A stretch of 64,000 nt of DNA, taken from contig JADDOH010004211.1 in assembly GCA_016648135.1 (NCBI GenBank), positions 186,001 to 250,000 of the forward strand, in the 5' to 3' direction. This DNA is from Agrypnia vestita. Its lineage: Eukaryota > Arthropoda > Insecta > Trichoptera > Phryganeidae. This document shows, piece after piece, positions 21,955-32,609 of this stretch (its first letter is position 1; the number at the start of each line of letters is the position of its first letter). A program made the translations under genes and the position numbers. Under the pieces are notes generated by a model. The model searched no databases. It was not told the DNA's origin and was given only the letters and a program-made list of their open reading frames with translations.

Positions 21955-23820
21955 GTACGTTTTTTACACGACCGATTCACAGGTCATTCGACAAAAAATA
22001 ACCAGCGTGTGTAGAATGTAAATTTAAATCTCTGCGTACTATAACTCTTTTGGACACACGTCGTAAACTAGAACACTTTCATTATTTTCATACGTATGTA
22101 CCTTACGAAGGTTTCTGAAGAATATTATTTTTAGACGATCGCGCATAGCTTTTTATGAGCTTTTTAAATACGCACTTCTGTTTTGCGAATATCCTGTTCC
22201 ATATAAGGACAAAAAACAATACAATTTCCTATTGGTACATTGCGTCAGTGCCATTTATAGATACAATAATTATAATAAGGATAATATTGCTATTTTATGT
22301 ACATGATGTAACATTCATAGCGCTCTAAAGATGGAAATAATAGGGCCATTTGCTAGCAGATAATGATGCTATTTGGTGTACGCAATACGAAACAACGAAA
22401 TGATAAAATGATTAATAAAACATAATCTAAAGAATATATTATTACTCTCATTAGTAAATGTCATTATTTTTTTATTAATGATAAAATAAATAATATCTTA
22501 ATTGATTACCAAAATGATTCTTATTAATTGAAATAAAACGTTAAAAATAAAATCAGCGCTCTACTAACCGATAAAATGAGTTTGTGTATTTAAAAAAAAC
22601 GGAAAAGATCATAAAAATACCATAAATAATAAAATTCTTTAATTTTTTAAATTCCTTTTTTTTAAATTTATATATACTTTTTCAGATAACGCGCTAAATA
22701 ATTCAATCTAAAATATACCAAAAAAAAAAAGTCTCAGATGTCCTACTTACCCACCTAATCTTGTAAACCTCGCTTTAGATTTCTAATATCATATTGTTTC
22801 TTTTTTCATAAATATATATGAAAAAAGAGAGAAACCATCAATACAAAAGTTATAAAAAATAGAGAAACCATCGTACAAAAGTTATTTAAAAAACGGTCAC
22901 TGGGATCAGTTTCATCGCAAAAAACGGTCGCTGTATAAAATTCTACCATCTAAATGATTATGATTGATACACGATTAAATAAATAAATGTCTATATAACT
23001 AGGTAGAACCTAATTTGAATCATTTTCAGAGATAAGTAAGTTTAAATTCACAAACTCACATTAATCTTGACTTGACGTTATAATATTTATAAAAAGAAAT
23101 ACAGCATTATCTATCCATATATGTCCGGGTAATTTTTCTATTCGAAGACTTTGAAACAAACCATCATCTGTAAAATTTGAGTATTTCTTCTACCGATATA
23201 GCAACACTATTAGGTACGTCACGATTGACAAAACAATGTTACCGTCTAAAATATAACTGTTAAGAAATAGCGAACAGTTGGCGGTATCCATTTAGATCTA
23301 GGCATTATCATATTTATGTAATAATTCTGTTCTATTTAATAATTCTACTTTGATCATATCGAAATGAAAGGTACATGAGAATGACTCGAACTGAACATGT
23401 AGAATGACTCCTTCCCTTAATATAAGGTCTTAAAGAAAAAGTCATTCGAAATTTCAACACGATTTCAATTTAAAACAATCCGGAGATTTAAAACAAGAGA
23501 GCGATTCTCACGTTCGAAGAGAGGTCGATAAAGGATGTGACGGACTTACCTCGCAAAATGTTAAGCACTTATAAAATGATGCATTCTGAATACAGGCACA
23601 TGGAATGATGTCACGTAGCATTCAAATAACGAATGCAAATCAAGCAGTGTCCTTATAAGTGTTTCCAAGTAAGCACGGCGAGTCACTTAATTGAGCAGCT
23701 TCTAATAAATGTCATTACGTCATGTGATATTTGTCTTAGTAAAGTCAGTATTGATGTGTTTAAGGTAAAGAGCATCCGAATATAAACAGCATAGAAATAA
23801 AACTGATTCGATAAAAATAA
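21955..23820. other. AT-rich, gene-free
   Basis: No gene is seen. A small inverted repeat (GTTTCTTTTTTCATA and its complement, 22796-22835) abuts a short direct repeat of AGAGAAACCATC plus ACAAAAGTTAT (about 22830-22885). Confidence 0.5.
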
Positions 23821-23825
23821 AATAC

Positions 23826-23935
23826 TTCTTCTTCAAAAATAGCAAAATAATTTTGTGGTGACATACTTTGATTCCACCACTTTTGTAAAAAAAAACAGTG
23901 GTGAAAACAAAGTTTATTTCTATTAATTATATAAA
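23826..23935. mobile_element. Tail-to-tail fragments of Penelope-like repeat
   Basis: The left part is the reverse complement of the family end (ATGTCACCACAAAATTATTT...GAAGAAG). The right part is a direct copy of GTGGTGAAAACAAAGTTTAT followed by TATTAATTATAT. The same words occur at 43900-44080 and 50165-50525. It lacks the hammerhead-like core present there. Confidence 0.6.
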
Positions 23936-23939
23936 AATA

Positions 23940-25710
23940 AAATAAATATAACTAATAATAAGAGGATCCAAATCCTTATCAGTAGATTGTTTGAATTAAA
24001 ATGGAGATAAAAATTAAGTAGCGATTAAAATAAGAAACAAAATGTAACGGCTTTATTTATTTGAATGATTAAAAGGTAAATAATTATGATAATATTATTC
24101 ATGTTGATAGTAAAATATAGCACATCACAAACATAAAAAACGGTTTGGAATAGCTCAAAGGGTAAAAGTAAACAAAAATACAAATTAAATCTGAATTTCT
24201 TATTTTGATGCTGGATATTTAATGCTTAAAAAGTCATAAAATAATCAACAACCTTGGAGGCATAAACTCTTAATGTTAATAATAATAAATCTTAAAATAA
24301 AAAGTATACGATACAGAAAAACTCCCAATCAAATATCGTATTACAAATAAATATTCTGAACTTCTGAACAAAGTACATCAGATGTATGCAAATAGTCAAT
24401 TAATTATGTAATTTTTTCATCACGACCGGTGTACGTTTGTAAGTATCTGCATAACGGCAGGTAATAATTCATTTTTGAAGAATACGAATTCAGGGAAGTG
24501 TATATCCATGTAAAAATTTTATTGACATGACATTCATAAAAGCTTAAATGAAAATAGTATAAAATATTCATAAAGAAACACGAGATCCGAAAAGACATGC
24601 ATGCATTAAGATAAAAAAAAAAACAAAAAAATGAAGTAAAACACTTGGAAAACATATTGAATATAATTTTATCATGGTTAGAAAAACGAGTTGTAATTAT
24701 ACGTAAACTAATAATTTAAATAACAGTCCGTGTACTCTGTGATGGAGGAGTCTGGTACACTCAGCGTTGAAACAGGAGTGAAAATCCAGAAAACGTTTTT
24801 CTGCCCTCGTCGAAATCATGAAAAATACAAGATTGGTCACAGAATTATTAAGAAATCCTAGCACCGAAAGTATCCTGTATCATCTCAAATGATTAAATTA
24901 AATTAATAAGTACTTCAAGGAACGACGATAGGGACTTGAATTAGTGTGAATGAAAAAACTTTTAGCATTAGGGGATGGAGCAAATGAATTACAAATGGTA
25001 CAACATTTTTTTTCTTATAATAAATACTTAGCGCTAACCAGTATATCAAAAATAATATTTTTTTAAATAAAAAATATAAATATGATAACACCATTCGATA
25101 GTTTTACTGATTTGGTACCTACATCATTCATATTGCGCGTTTTTTTGTAAACTTTATTCGACACTTGTATGAGTTATCTGTACCCGGATTTTTACATTCT
25201 AGAAGATGTCTTCCAATTTGTTATCCCCTCATTTTCGACAGATATTTTTTTAGAACTGTTCTACCACAGAAATTGATGGATGGGTGAAATATACTTTGGT
25301 ACATATGTACATGTCTCGCACAAAACTTAATTTTACTTAAAATAGAGAATCTACATTACGTGCTAAATTTATATAAGTTTTACGGCAGTTTAATATTTCA
25401 AAATAAAGCAACTGCAACAGTATAGTAAATCGCAACTGGCAATATAGTGCTTTAGAAGTTCAACTGACCGAGAGGTAAGGGATTGATTATCGCCCTAGAT
25501 GACCGGCAAACTAATCATATTTTTCACGAGGCAAGCATTTAGTTTAAGTTGAAAAATGTGACATGAATGTCGTGTGTATTATCACTATTATAATCGTATA
25601 GCGAGTCCTTGTGACTTTTACGACTCAAATATTTATTTTACCACTAAGGAAATTTCAGACAAATCATAACTGCGTTACTAGTACATTTTACTGGTGTAAG
25701 GACACGCCCT
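23940..25710. other. AT-rich, gene-free
   Basis: Short frames only, none with recognisable content. No bounded repeat was found. Confidence 0.5.
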
Positions 25711-25714
25711 GCAC

Positions 25715-25990
25715 GCCGCTGTTACAAGTTCAGCGATCTTTAGCGCTTGTTCAGACACAGCGGGAACCGTGCCGATTCAGAATCGCATGAGATCCGTGCG
25801 GGTCTCATTTACCTAGGTTTGTATGTGATCGTTCACACACAACCGTGCGGTTAGTCAACCGCTGCGGTGCCCGCAATCCAACCGCTAGAAAATAGACCCG
25901 CACGGCGCCCGCACGATCCTATTACTATGGGGCCTTACGAGAGCGTTCAGTCGCGTTGCGGGCACCGCACGGTTTCATGTCACAACAGGA
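25715..25990 (+). mobile_element. GC-rich end of a Harbinger-like element
   Basis: The block is rich in GTGCGG/CCGCAC words (e.g. CAACCGTGCGGTTAGTCAAC and GTTGCGGGCACCGCACGG) and contrasts sharply with its flanks. It directly precedes a MADF-domain reading frame, a pairing typical of PIF/Harbinger elements. Terminal repeats and target duplication could not be fixed. Confidence 0.45.
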
Positions 25991-26023
25991 GCACGCGTGG
26001 ATTATATTCTCTTTTCTATGGTT

Positions 26024-26188
26024 ATGGATCGCTTTGACGCTGAATTTTTTATTGATTAAGTGGAGAAAAGACCTGTAATATGGTAGAAAAGACCTGTAAT
26101 AATGTGAGGATTACTCAAATATGCCAAGAACCAAGCTTGGCAGGAGTTGGTGGAGATAGTGGAGATGGTGGAGAACAAGCGCTTATAA
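26024..26188 (+). pseudogene. Degenerate MADF-domain ORF
   Basis: A single frame from ATG at 26024 reads MDRFDAEFFID, stop, VEKRPVIW, stop, KRPVIM, stop, then KNQAWQELVEIVEMVENK, ending at TAA 26186-26188. The order FDAEFFI..VE.RPVIW...(K)NQAWQEL matches the first two helices of a MADF (Myb/SANT-like) DNA-binding domain. An AAAAGACCTGTAATA segment is duplicated in tandem, repeating KRPVI. Three internal stops make it non-functional. Such proteins accompany PIF/Harbinger transposases. Confidence 0.6.
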
Positions 26189-26194
26189 GCCATG

Positions 26195-27840
26195 GTTATC
26201 ACCAAATTCATTAAAAACACAACCGAAAACCAAAATAGTCGCATGTTTCCTGTCCGTTTTGAAAGGACATGTAGGTCAATCATTTTTAGAAGGCACGTGA
26301 CAAAACAATTTTATCTTGATACAGCGGAGCCATTGGAATGTTAATATTTTAAAATACACATCATTTTAGGAAATAATGTGTTTAATGTAAATAAACAGAA
26401 TGTTTAGCCACCTACAAATTGTAATGTCTATAATATGTTTTAAATGTTAAAAAGGTATAACTAGGCTTGTCTGCAAGGTGAAAATATCGTTACAAGAGTA
26501 AAAAAATCCACATATTTTGTGGGGCGCATCAAATTTAAACAAAAAATAAGGGTGTCTTTGCTTGTTGCATTTTGGCACACTCGCAATGTTGAATTTTTAG
26601 GATACTCCGACATCTATTCCGGAGATAAACCTTACTAGTTAGTAAACCACAAATTCATACAAAATTATACCACACTTCTCCATTAGGTCGCTTATTTTTA
26701 GCAATAGGCGTCACGCTAGTCAGCAACCCGCGAACGCGCTTATGTAGCGAACGGTTATCCATCAAACGTGATGTTACTCTCCTTGCGATCGCGAAATCAT
26801 AATAAATTACGTATTTTTTCAAAATATGAAATTTCAAGTAAAACACCTCAATTATTCATATATTAAGCTAATATTGTAATAATAAAATAAATTGGTCAAA
26901 CGATAAAAAATAAATATACATATTATTATGACCCTTGTAGTGCTAGAGTTCAAATTTAATTAGCGCTCGCGGATCTTGGTAACGTGGGTTTAAAGTACGA
27001 TGACGTGATTAATGCGATATTAAGTTTTAAAATGAGAGATTCATTTAAATTATTCAAAATAATATAATCATCATTTACATACTGTAATTTTAAAAAAATT
27101 GTACAAAGTACCTAATAAGTAGGTACCAATAAAATCAAAACACCAAATTGGTGAGTGATTAAAATTAATGTCAGGTACCGGATATTCTTATAGCACCACC
27201 TACTGGACAAAAAATTAGTAACGGAAAGTTATAATGCATGATACATATACTTTAAATTATTTATTATAGGCGTTTTGCGCTCCAAATAAGTTCGACACGT
27301 TTCAACATATTGTTAATACGTCCGTACACGATGTTTGGAGATAACTTAGATTATAATTAATTCACAACAGCTAACGATACCCGTGTACCTAAAACGTATA
27401 AAAAACCCAAAATACATTTCTCAATTTCAAATGTATATTTATTAACTGCAAATAATTAACCTTCCTGCGTATATACTTGCAGAGCGATAACAAACTGAGT
27501 GTCTCGTGTCTTAGAAATCGAGATTTAAACTATTTATTTATCAGAATCGTTATAACCAATATATTCATATGGCATATACGCCGGTACACGGGTTGTTTTT
27601 TGGTCATGGCACTTCAAGAATATGATGTGTACCGATACCACATCGGTGTGCGTTAGTGATATATTTGCGAGAAAGAGACAAAGTTTTGAGTCACTTCACT
27701 CTAGATAGTAATGCAACAACACACTAGACGTAAGTGATACATAATAGTAGTTGTTCAAAGTAAATGTAAATTTAACACATTGATAATAATTAGTAATTAA
27801 CCATTTTTAAAACATTCCCAAATATCTCCATGGTTATTCA
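26195..27840. other. Gene-free, AT-rich
   Basis: No credible gene on either strand. The minus-strand frame at 26655-26846 has no recognisable domain and is probably chance. Confidence 0.45.
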
Positions 27841-27849
27841 TCATATTAA

Positions 27850-28140
27850 TAAAAGCTGTTAGCCGTCAAAAATGACGGGACATTGGTATGTGTCTTTGCT
27901 AAGCCCTTGTATATATTTATAGTATCTTTTTGGCGGTCCGCGGAGAGGCAGAGGCAGCAACATCGCTACCATTGCCGACTTCGGGTTTGCTGGCCCGGGG
28001 TTCAAGTTCCATCTTCGGCCATTTAATTTAATTTTTTTAGTCATAAAATCGAACGAAATTACGAACGTTACACGAAGTTACGGGGACACTCAGACAGACA
28101 GACGGACGGACAGATGGACAGAAAACGAAATTATTCTATT
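27850..28140 (-). mobile_element. Helitron-like family H2, long form
   Basis: On the minus strand it opens with CCGTCCGTCTGTCTGTCTGA and CCCCGTAACTTCGTGTAACG, and ends with the hairpin CCGTCATTTTTGACGG followed by CTAACAGCT. The terminal CTAG is decayed. The middle (ACCGCCAAAAAGATACTATA) matches the 45838-46059 copy. On the plus strand, GCCCGGGGTTCAAGTTCCAT resembles a tRNA B box and may be a nested SINE head. Confidence 0.6.
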
Positions 28141-28589
28141 TTGATGATAAAATATAAAATATATTTTAAACAAAATTTATTTTCCTAACCTACTAGTTTC
28201 ACCTTGGGATGTCAGATCTTTATCCCAATCTTGACAGGTATGTATAACATTGTATTGTCGCCAATTTCTATGTTTTAATTTTGACTGTGTGAAATGTGTG
28301 ACACTGTGAAATGAGTGAATTCAAACAATCAGAAAGCTCTAAAACGTAAACAAATGTTAAGTTATTCACAATTACGAATAATGAGCTTTAAATTGATTGA
28401 ATTCATTAATTTCCAACCTGTCAAACATAAAACGGTAAACCTGTCAAAAAACGGCATCACAATGTTATACAATAACTGTCAAGCAATAGAATGTCAGAAA
28501 TAGCAATATTGCTTAGGATGATTGTTTATTTCAATATTCCGAAACAGTCTTTTTTTTCGTATCTACTCTTTGGCGTTAATTTTGTAGAT

Positions 28590-29113
28590 AATGATCATCA
28601 AATTGGATGAAAAACTAACTATGTTACCTCTACGTGGGTTTAATTATCCCAATTATAATAATTTCGTTGTCTGACTGTCCGTCCAACTGTCTGTCTGTCC
28701 CCGTAACTTCGTGTAACGTCCGTAACTACTTTATATTATTATTTTTAAATATTTTTTTTTACGAATTAATTTTTAAAGATTTTTTTAAATAAAATAAATA
28801 ATTATTCCTTAGGAAGTAGCATGAAAAAGTACCGTTATTTTTGACGGGTAACAGCTAGTAATTTAAAATTTTAATACTCAAGTTATGAGAGTAACAGAAT
28901 CTCTCATCGACAGGCGAAGTATCGTTATCGTTCAATACTATATTATATTATATTCCATACTATATCGTTCAATTCTAATTAATAATTATTCGTTTAATAC
29001 CCTTCACGTGTCTATGAGAGATACTCTCGAAACTTGAGCAATAAAATATAAAACTATAATTAAATTCACGTAGAGGTAACAGAGGTTATGTTTTTCATCC
29101 AATATAACGATCA
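28590..29113. mobile_element. Terminal-inverted-repeat element hosting a nested Helitron-like insert
   Basis: Left arm 28590-28646 (TGTTACCTCTACGTGGGTTT) pairs with right arm 29056-29113. With the insert 28647-28858 removed, pairing continues through 28859-28905 against 29005-29055 (CTCAAGTT and TCTCTCAT on both sides). Noncoding MITE; the outermost ends are unclear. Confidence 0.75.
28647..28858 (+). mobile_element. Helitron-like family H2, short form, complete
   Basis: It starts TCCCAATTATAATAATTTCG, contains the CTGTCTGTCC/CCGTAACTTCGTG core, then hairpin CCGTTATTTTTGACGG (28832-28847), GTAACAG and terminal CTAG (28855-28858). The flanks are A (28646) and T (28859) with no target duplication, exactly as Helitrons insert. 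No coding capacity. Confidence 0.75.
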
Positions 29114-29199
29114 CCGAGAAACATATTTTTATTCGGCTAACGTACAAGCGAATAAAAAAAATATTTTTTCCTGTCAAAACAAACATATTAAAGAAGATT

Positions 29200-29960
29200 T
29201 AGTGCGTTAATGAAGATGGATTGATGTCACGATTTCATCCAAGATTGTGGCTTTAGGCAAAATGATTAAAAACGATATTTCTAGAGTCTAACAAGATGCA
29301 ACGGATGATCCGTTAAACGACCAACGGCGCTATTTTCAAAATCGTGCGTTATGATTTCCGCTACATTTATTACGAATTTGTTGACCTCTTCATCATTTTT
29401 GATGAATGGAATGGGCCTGTGATGACACGAGTGAAAAAATAAATGGGGGAATTTATTAACATTTCACCGCCATTCCAGAGATATGACTTACGATCGGTAA
29501 AAATAAAAGGCTTTCTGAACGAGGACCGAATAGAGAGCACAAATAAAATACTACAGTATGAAAAAGATCGGTACAATGTGACGTATGCAGATATTTAACA
29601 CATACGAGCTATTGATTTCGACGGGGTAAGTCAGATAACCACAGAGTACAAAAATATACAGAGACGAACTAAACCCTCTCTTAAGGAGAGGGGATTGGGT
29701 CACTGCAGAAGTATGTCCTCCCTCGCGTATATTTAAGACATTAATAATGCAGTTAAAGTATTTATACATGCATTTAAAAAAATGTATTTTTTAAGAAAGA
29801 CGTTTTTTAATGTTTTTAAATTTCGTTCCAAACCGAGACTCTTCAAGTGAAACGGATTTTTGTATTATACATTTTAAATAATTTGACCCTTTCATAATTG
29901 TTACAACATTTGTAAGCACGTAGATTTTTTTTAAGCATGTCATACGTATTGTAACCAGCC
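29200..29960. other. Gene-free; unassigned frames only
   Basis: Minus-strand frames of 68-128 aa (29370-30177) show no recognisable domain. The longest overlaps the LINE fragment antisense. A near-palindrome CCCTCTCTTAAGGAGAGGG occurs at 29671. Confidence 0.45.
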
Positions 29961-29961
29961 G

Positions 29962-30595
29962 TGGAACCTGACCGTGGACCAAGAAATTTAAGTTACCAAG
30001 ATTTACATACCTAGCATCCCTGATAATAAGCAACAACAATACTACAGAGGAGATCCAGAAGCGCGTAGTTAGCGCAAATCGCTGTTTTTTCCGCCTACAA
30101 AAGCAGATAAAATCCAGACTGCTGTCCAGAAACACCAAGATATTAGTGTACAAAACGCTTATTAGGCCAGTGCTCACGTACGCAGCTGAGACGTGGGTAC
30201 TAACTAAGAGGAATGAGCGAGCACTGGACGTTTTTGAAAGGAAAATTTTGAGGCGTATCTTCGGACCGGTTCTATAAAATGGACTTTGGCGCAGACGTTA
30301 CAACAATGAGCTCTATACTCTATTTAAGAAGCCAAACGTCACAAAATTTATAAAACTGGGAAGAATTCGGTGGCTGGGTCATGTGGAGAGAATGTCCGAG
30401 CATCAAGCACCAAAGTCCCTGCTAAACTCAAGGCCAACAGGGCGAAGGAGCTTAGGAAGGCCAAAACTAAGATGGAGTGACAACGTACTCAAAGATATCT
30501 CTGCCTTAGACTTTCGAAACTGGAGAGAGCTGGCATTAGACCGAGATGAGTGGAGGAAAATTATTGAGGAGGCCAAGACCCACCAAGGGTTGTAG
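29962..30595 (+). mobile_element. LINE reverse transcriptase C-terminus, family D
   Basis: One continuous plus-strand frame reads KFKLPRFTYLASLIISNNN, EEIQKRVVSANRCFFRLQK, TKILVYKTLIRPVLTYAAET, WVLTKRNERALDVFERKILR, a stop at 30275-30277, then ELYTLFKKPNVTKFIK, RIRWLGHVERMSEHQ and GRPKLRWSDNVLKDIS, ending AKTHQGL stop. It is the thumb/C-terminal half of an RTE/jockey-like reverse transcriptase. A (GAT)n-like tail follows at about 30605. Apart from one nonsense codon it is well preserved, so it is among the youngest LINE pieces here. Confidence 0.85.
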
Positions 30596-30668
30596 TGCCA
30601 AGAATGATGATGATGATAATGATATCTATATATTTTGGTGGTGTGTGCAGATAACTGTTAACAGGTTT

Positions 30669-30903
30669 GTGAAACAAAAAAGTGTTGAATTAATGTTTTT
30701 TTCATTCAATAGCGTACGAGTTTTTCTGCTATTTTAATACTTACGCTGAGATCGATATATGACATGGAAAATAAAAAAAAATAATAAAAAAATTGTAAAA
30801 CAAAAAAGTGTTGAATTAATGTTTTTTTCATTCAATAGCGTACGAGTTTTTCTGCTATTTTAATACTTACGCTGATATCGATACATGAATGGAAAATAAA
30901 ATT
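30669..30903. repeat. Tandem duplication, period 126 bp
   Basis: 30669-30794 and 30795-30903 share CAAAAAAGTGTTGAATTAAT through TTAATACTTACGCTGA with few changes. It directly follows the LINE fragment and may be part of its flank. Confidence 0.88.
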
Positions 30904-30904
30904 C

Positions 30905-32085
30905 ATAGAAATAAAACATGATTCAAAAATGTGATTCAAAACACAAGTTCTTATAACCATTATTAGACGTTTTTAAATTTATAAAATGCTTAAATAGTTA
31001 AAATACTTTGATGTTATTGTGACAGTAGGAACACCGCAAGAAAGCACTAATTGAAGAATAAAAAAGTATAATTTCTTAGGCAAAGATATAAACAATGAGT
31101 ACAATGGGACTTTGTTTCAAAAATATTTAACATAGGAGACACTGACTTCAAAGACGAAAGTCAAATAATTTACCAGGGTCGGACAGTTTTGAATTCATCA
31201 ACTGCTGTTGATAAAATATAATAAAGTTATCATGATATCAGCTAGGTACTAAATTTACCCTATGACATAATATTGTAATATTGCTAGAAATATTCAAGGA
31301 GTATTTGAATAATCGTTTTATACGTGCCATGTAAAACCATTTAATATTAATTAATAATTCAATATTAAGTTTGCGCCCATCCCATATGCGTATTGCCGCC
31401 AGCGGTTGTTCTTCTGTGGCAACAAATATTGATGCATTGTTGGACAATAAACATTTTACGAAACTGGTTCGTGTTACAGGGAGGCACATTTTTTAATATC
31501 CTGAAACAAAATGGAGGATGAGGGAGCGTCACCATAGGGGAACCCTGAGCAAATAACCACGAAGAGGGCTGATGGTTATGTTCTACGTTTCAAAACGTGT
31601 GTGTAAAATATATAATCTAAAAAAATAAAACAGCTCCAAACATTATTAAAAACAAGTTTTCTATAATTGTTTTCTGTATTAATTTTCTGTGTACTAAGAA
31701 AATGCGATTATTTTATCGACAAGCTATTGATAAAAGGACCAAATCTTTTGAAGGCAAAAGAACGTCATTGTTAGATAATTTTAAGGATTATTTATTTTGA
31801 AAAATTACTGATATTTACTGTTGGGGTGGATTTTTTTTTTAGTTTTTTTTTTTAGATTTATAATCATCCTCACTCGGCGCCAGTGATATCGAGGTCCCGA
31901 ACCCGACAACATAACCTTTCGGGCAAAAAATTCGGGCATTCCAGACCCGAGCCACATCTCTCCAGTCCAAAACTTGAAATATTTCAATATTAGAGGAATT
32001 TACGCAATAAACGAAAAGAACTGGGAAAAATAAGTAAATTTATTAAAATATGGATTATGAAAACAAGTGAATTAATTGGATTACG
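30905..32085. other. Gene-free; possible SINE fragment near 31860-31975
   Basis: Most is unremarkable. At 31860-31975 the minus strand carries GTTGTCGGGTTCGGGACCTC, like a B box, next to TTTTTT; possibly an old SINE. Confidence 0.35.
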
Positions 32086-32086
32086 G

Positions 32087-32290
32087 AGTAGCTTGATGGT
32101 TTTGTGGTCATGACGCTCCCCTAGTGATTTGGTGGTTGATGGTTCGAGCCCCATTCCAGGACACCAGCAAGATAGTCCTATTTTCAGAGCATAAGCGTTT
32201 AGCTAAGTTAGAAAATAGTATGCATATTGATGCGACGAGTATTACGTGTTGGTATATCTATTAAAAATGTATATAAAAATTAAAAAAATA
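32087..32290 (+). mobile_element. tRNA-derived SINE, copy 3 (plus strand)
   Basis: The head GTAGCTTGATGGTTTTGTGG is followed by the B-box region GTTGATGGTTCGAGCCCCAT, then a body with ATAAGCGTTTAGCTAAGTTA and ATATTGATGCGACG, and an A-rich tail. Same family as the copies at 9945, 13395 and 42212, in opposite orientation. Confidence 0.82.
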
Positions 32291-32504
32291 AATCTGGAAT
32301 ATTTCTGAAAAAAAAACTGTAAATATATATTTACCTGTAAAAATACCACGAATAAAATAAGAGTTTTGGAGATAAATTCGTATATCGTAGCCGAATACGA
32401 ATTCATCTCATTACAAAAAGTTTGTTAAAAACAATACAAGTTTATATGATGTTCCACATTCAATATTTCAAGACAGATACGAATTCTGTTTTTGCGTATA
32501 AGTA

Positions 32505-32605
32505 TGTATTTTCAAAACTAAACTAAACGCTTGTGCTATCAAAGTAAAAATAATTCCGACACAGATCACTAGGTAAGCGTTTTAACACCAGACCAAAATA
32601 TACCA
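32505..32605 (-). mobile_element. SINE remnant, copy 5
   Basis: The minus strand retains the body word ATAGCACAAGCGTTTAGTTT and part of the head (CTAGTGATCTGTGTC). The B box is lost. Confidence 0.5.
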
Positions 32606-32609
32606 AAAA

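Noticed and set aside
27859..28044. 61-aa minus ORF
   Set aside because: Falls inside the Helitron-like copy; chance frame.
29791..30177. 128-aa minus ORF
   Set aside because: Its 5' part is antisense to the LINE reverse transcriptase fragment; no recognisable content.
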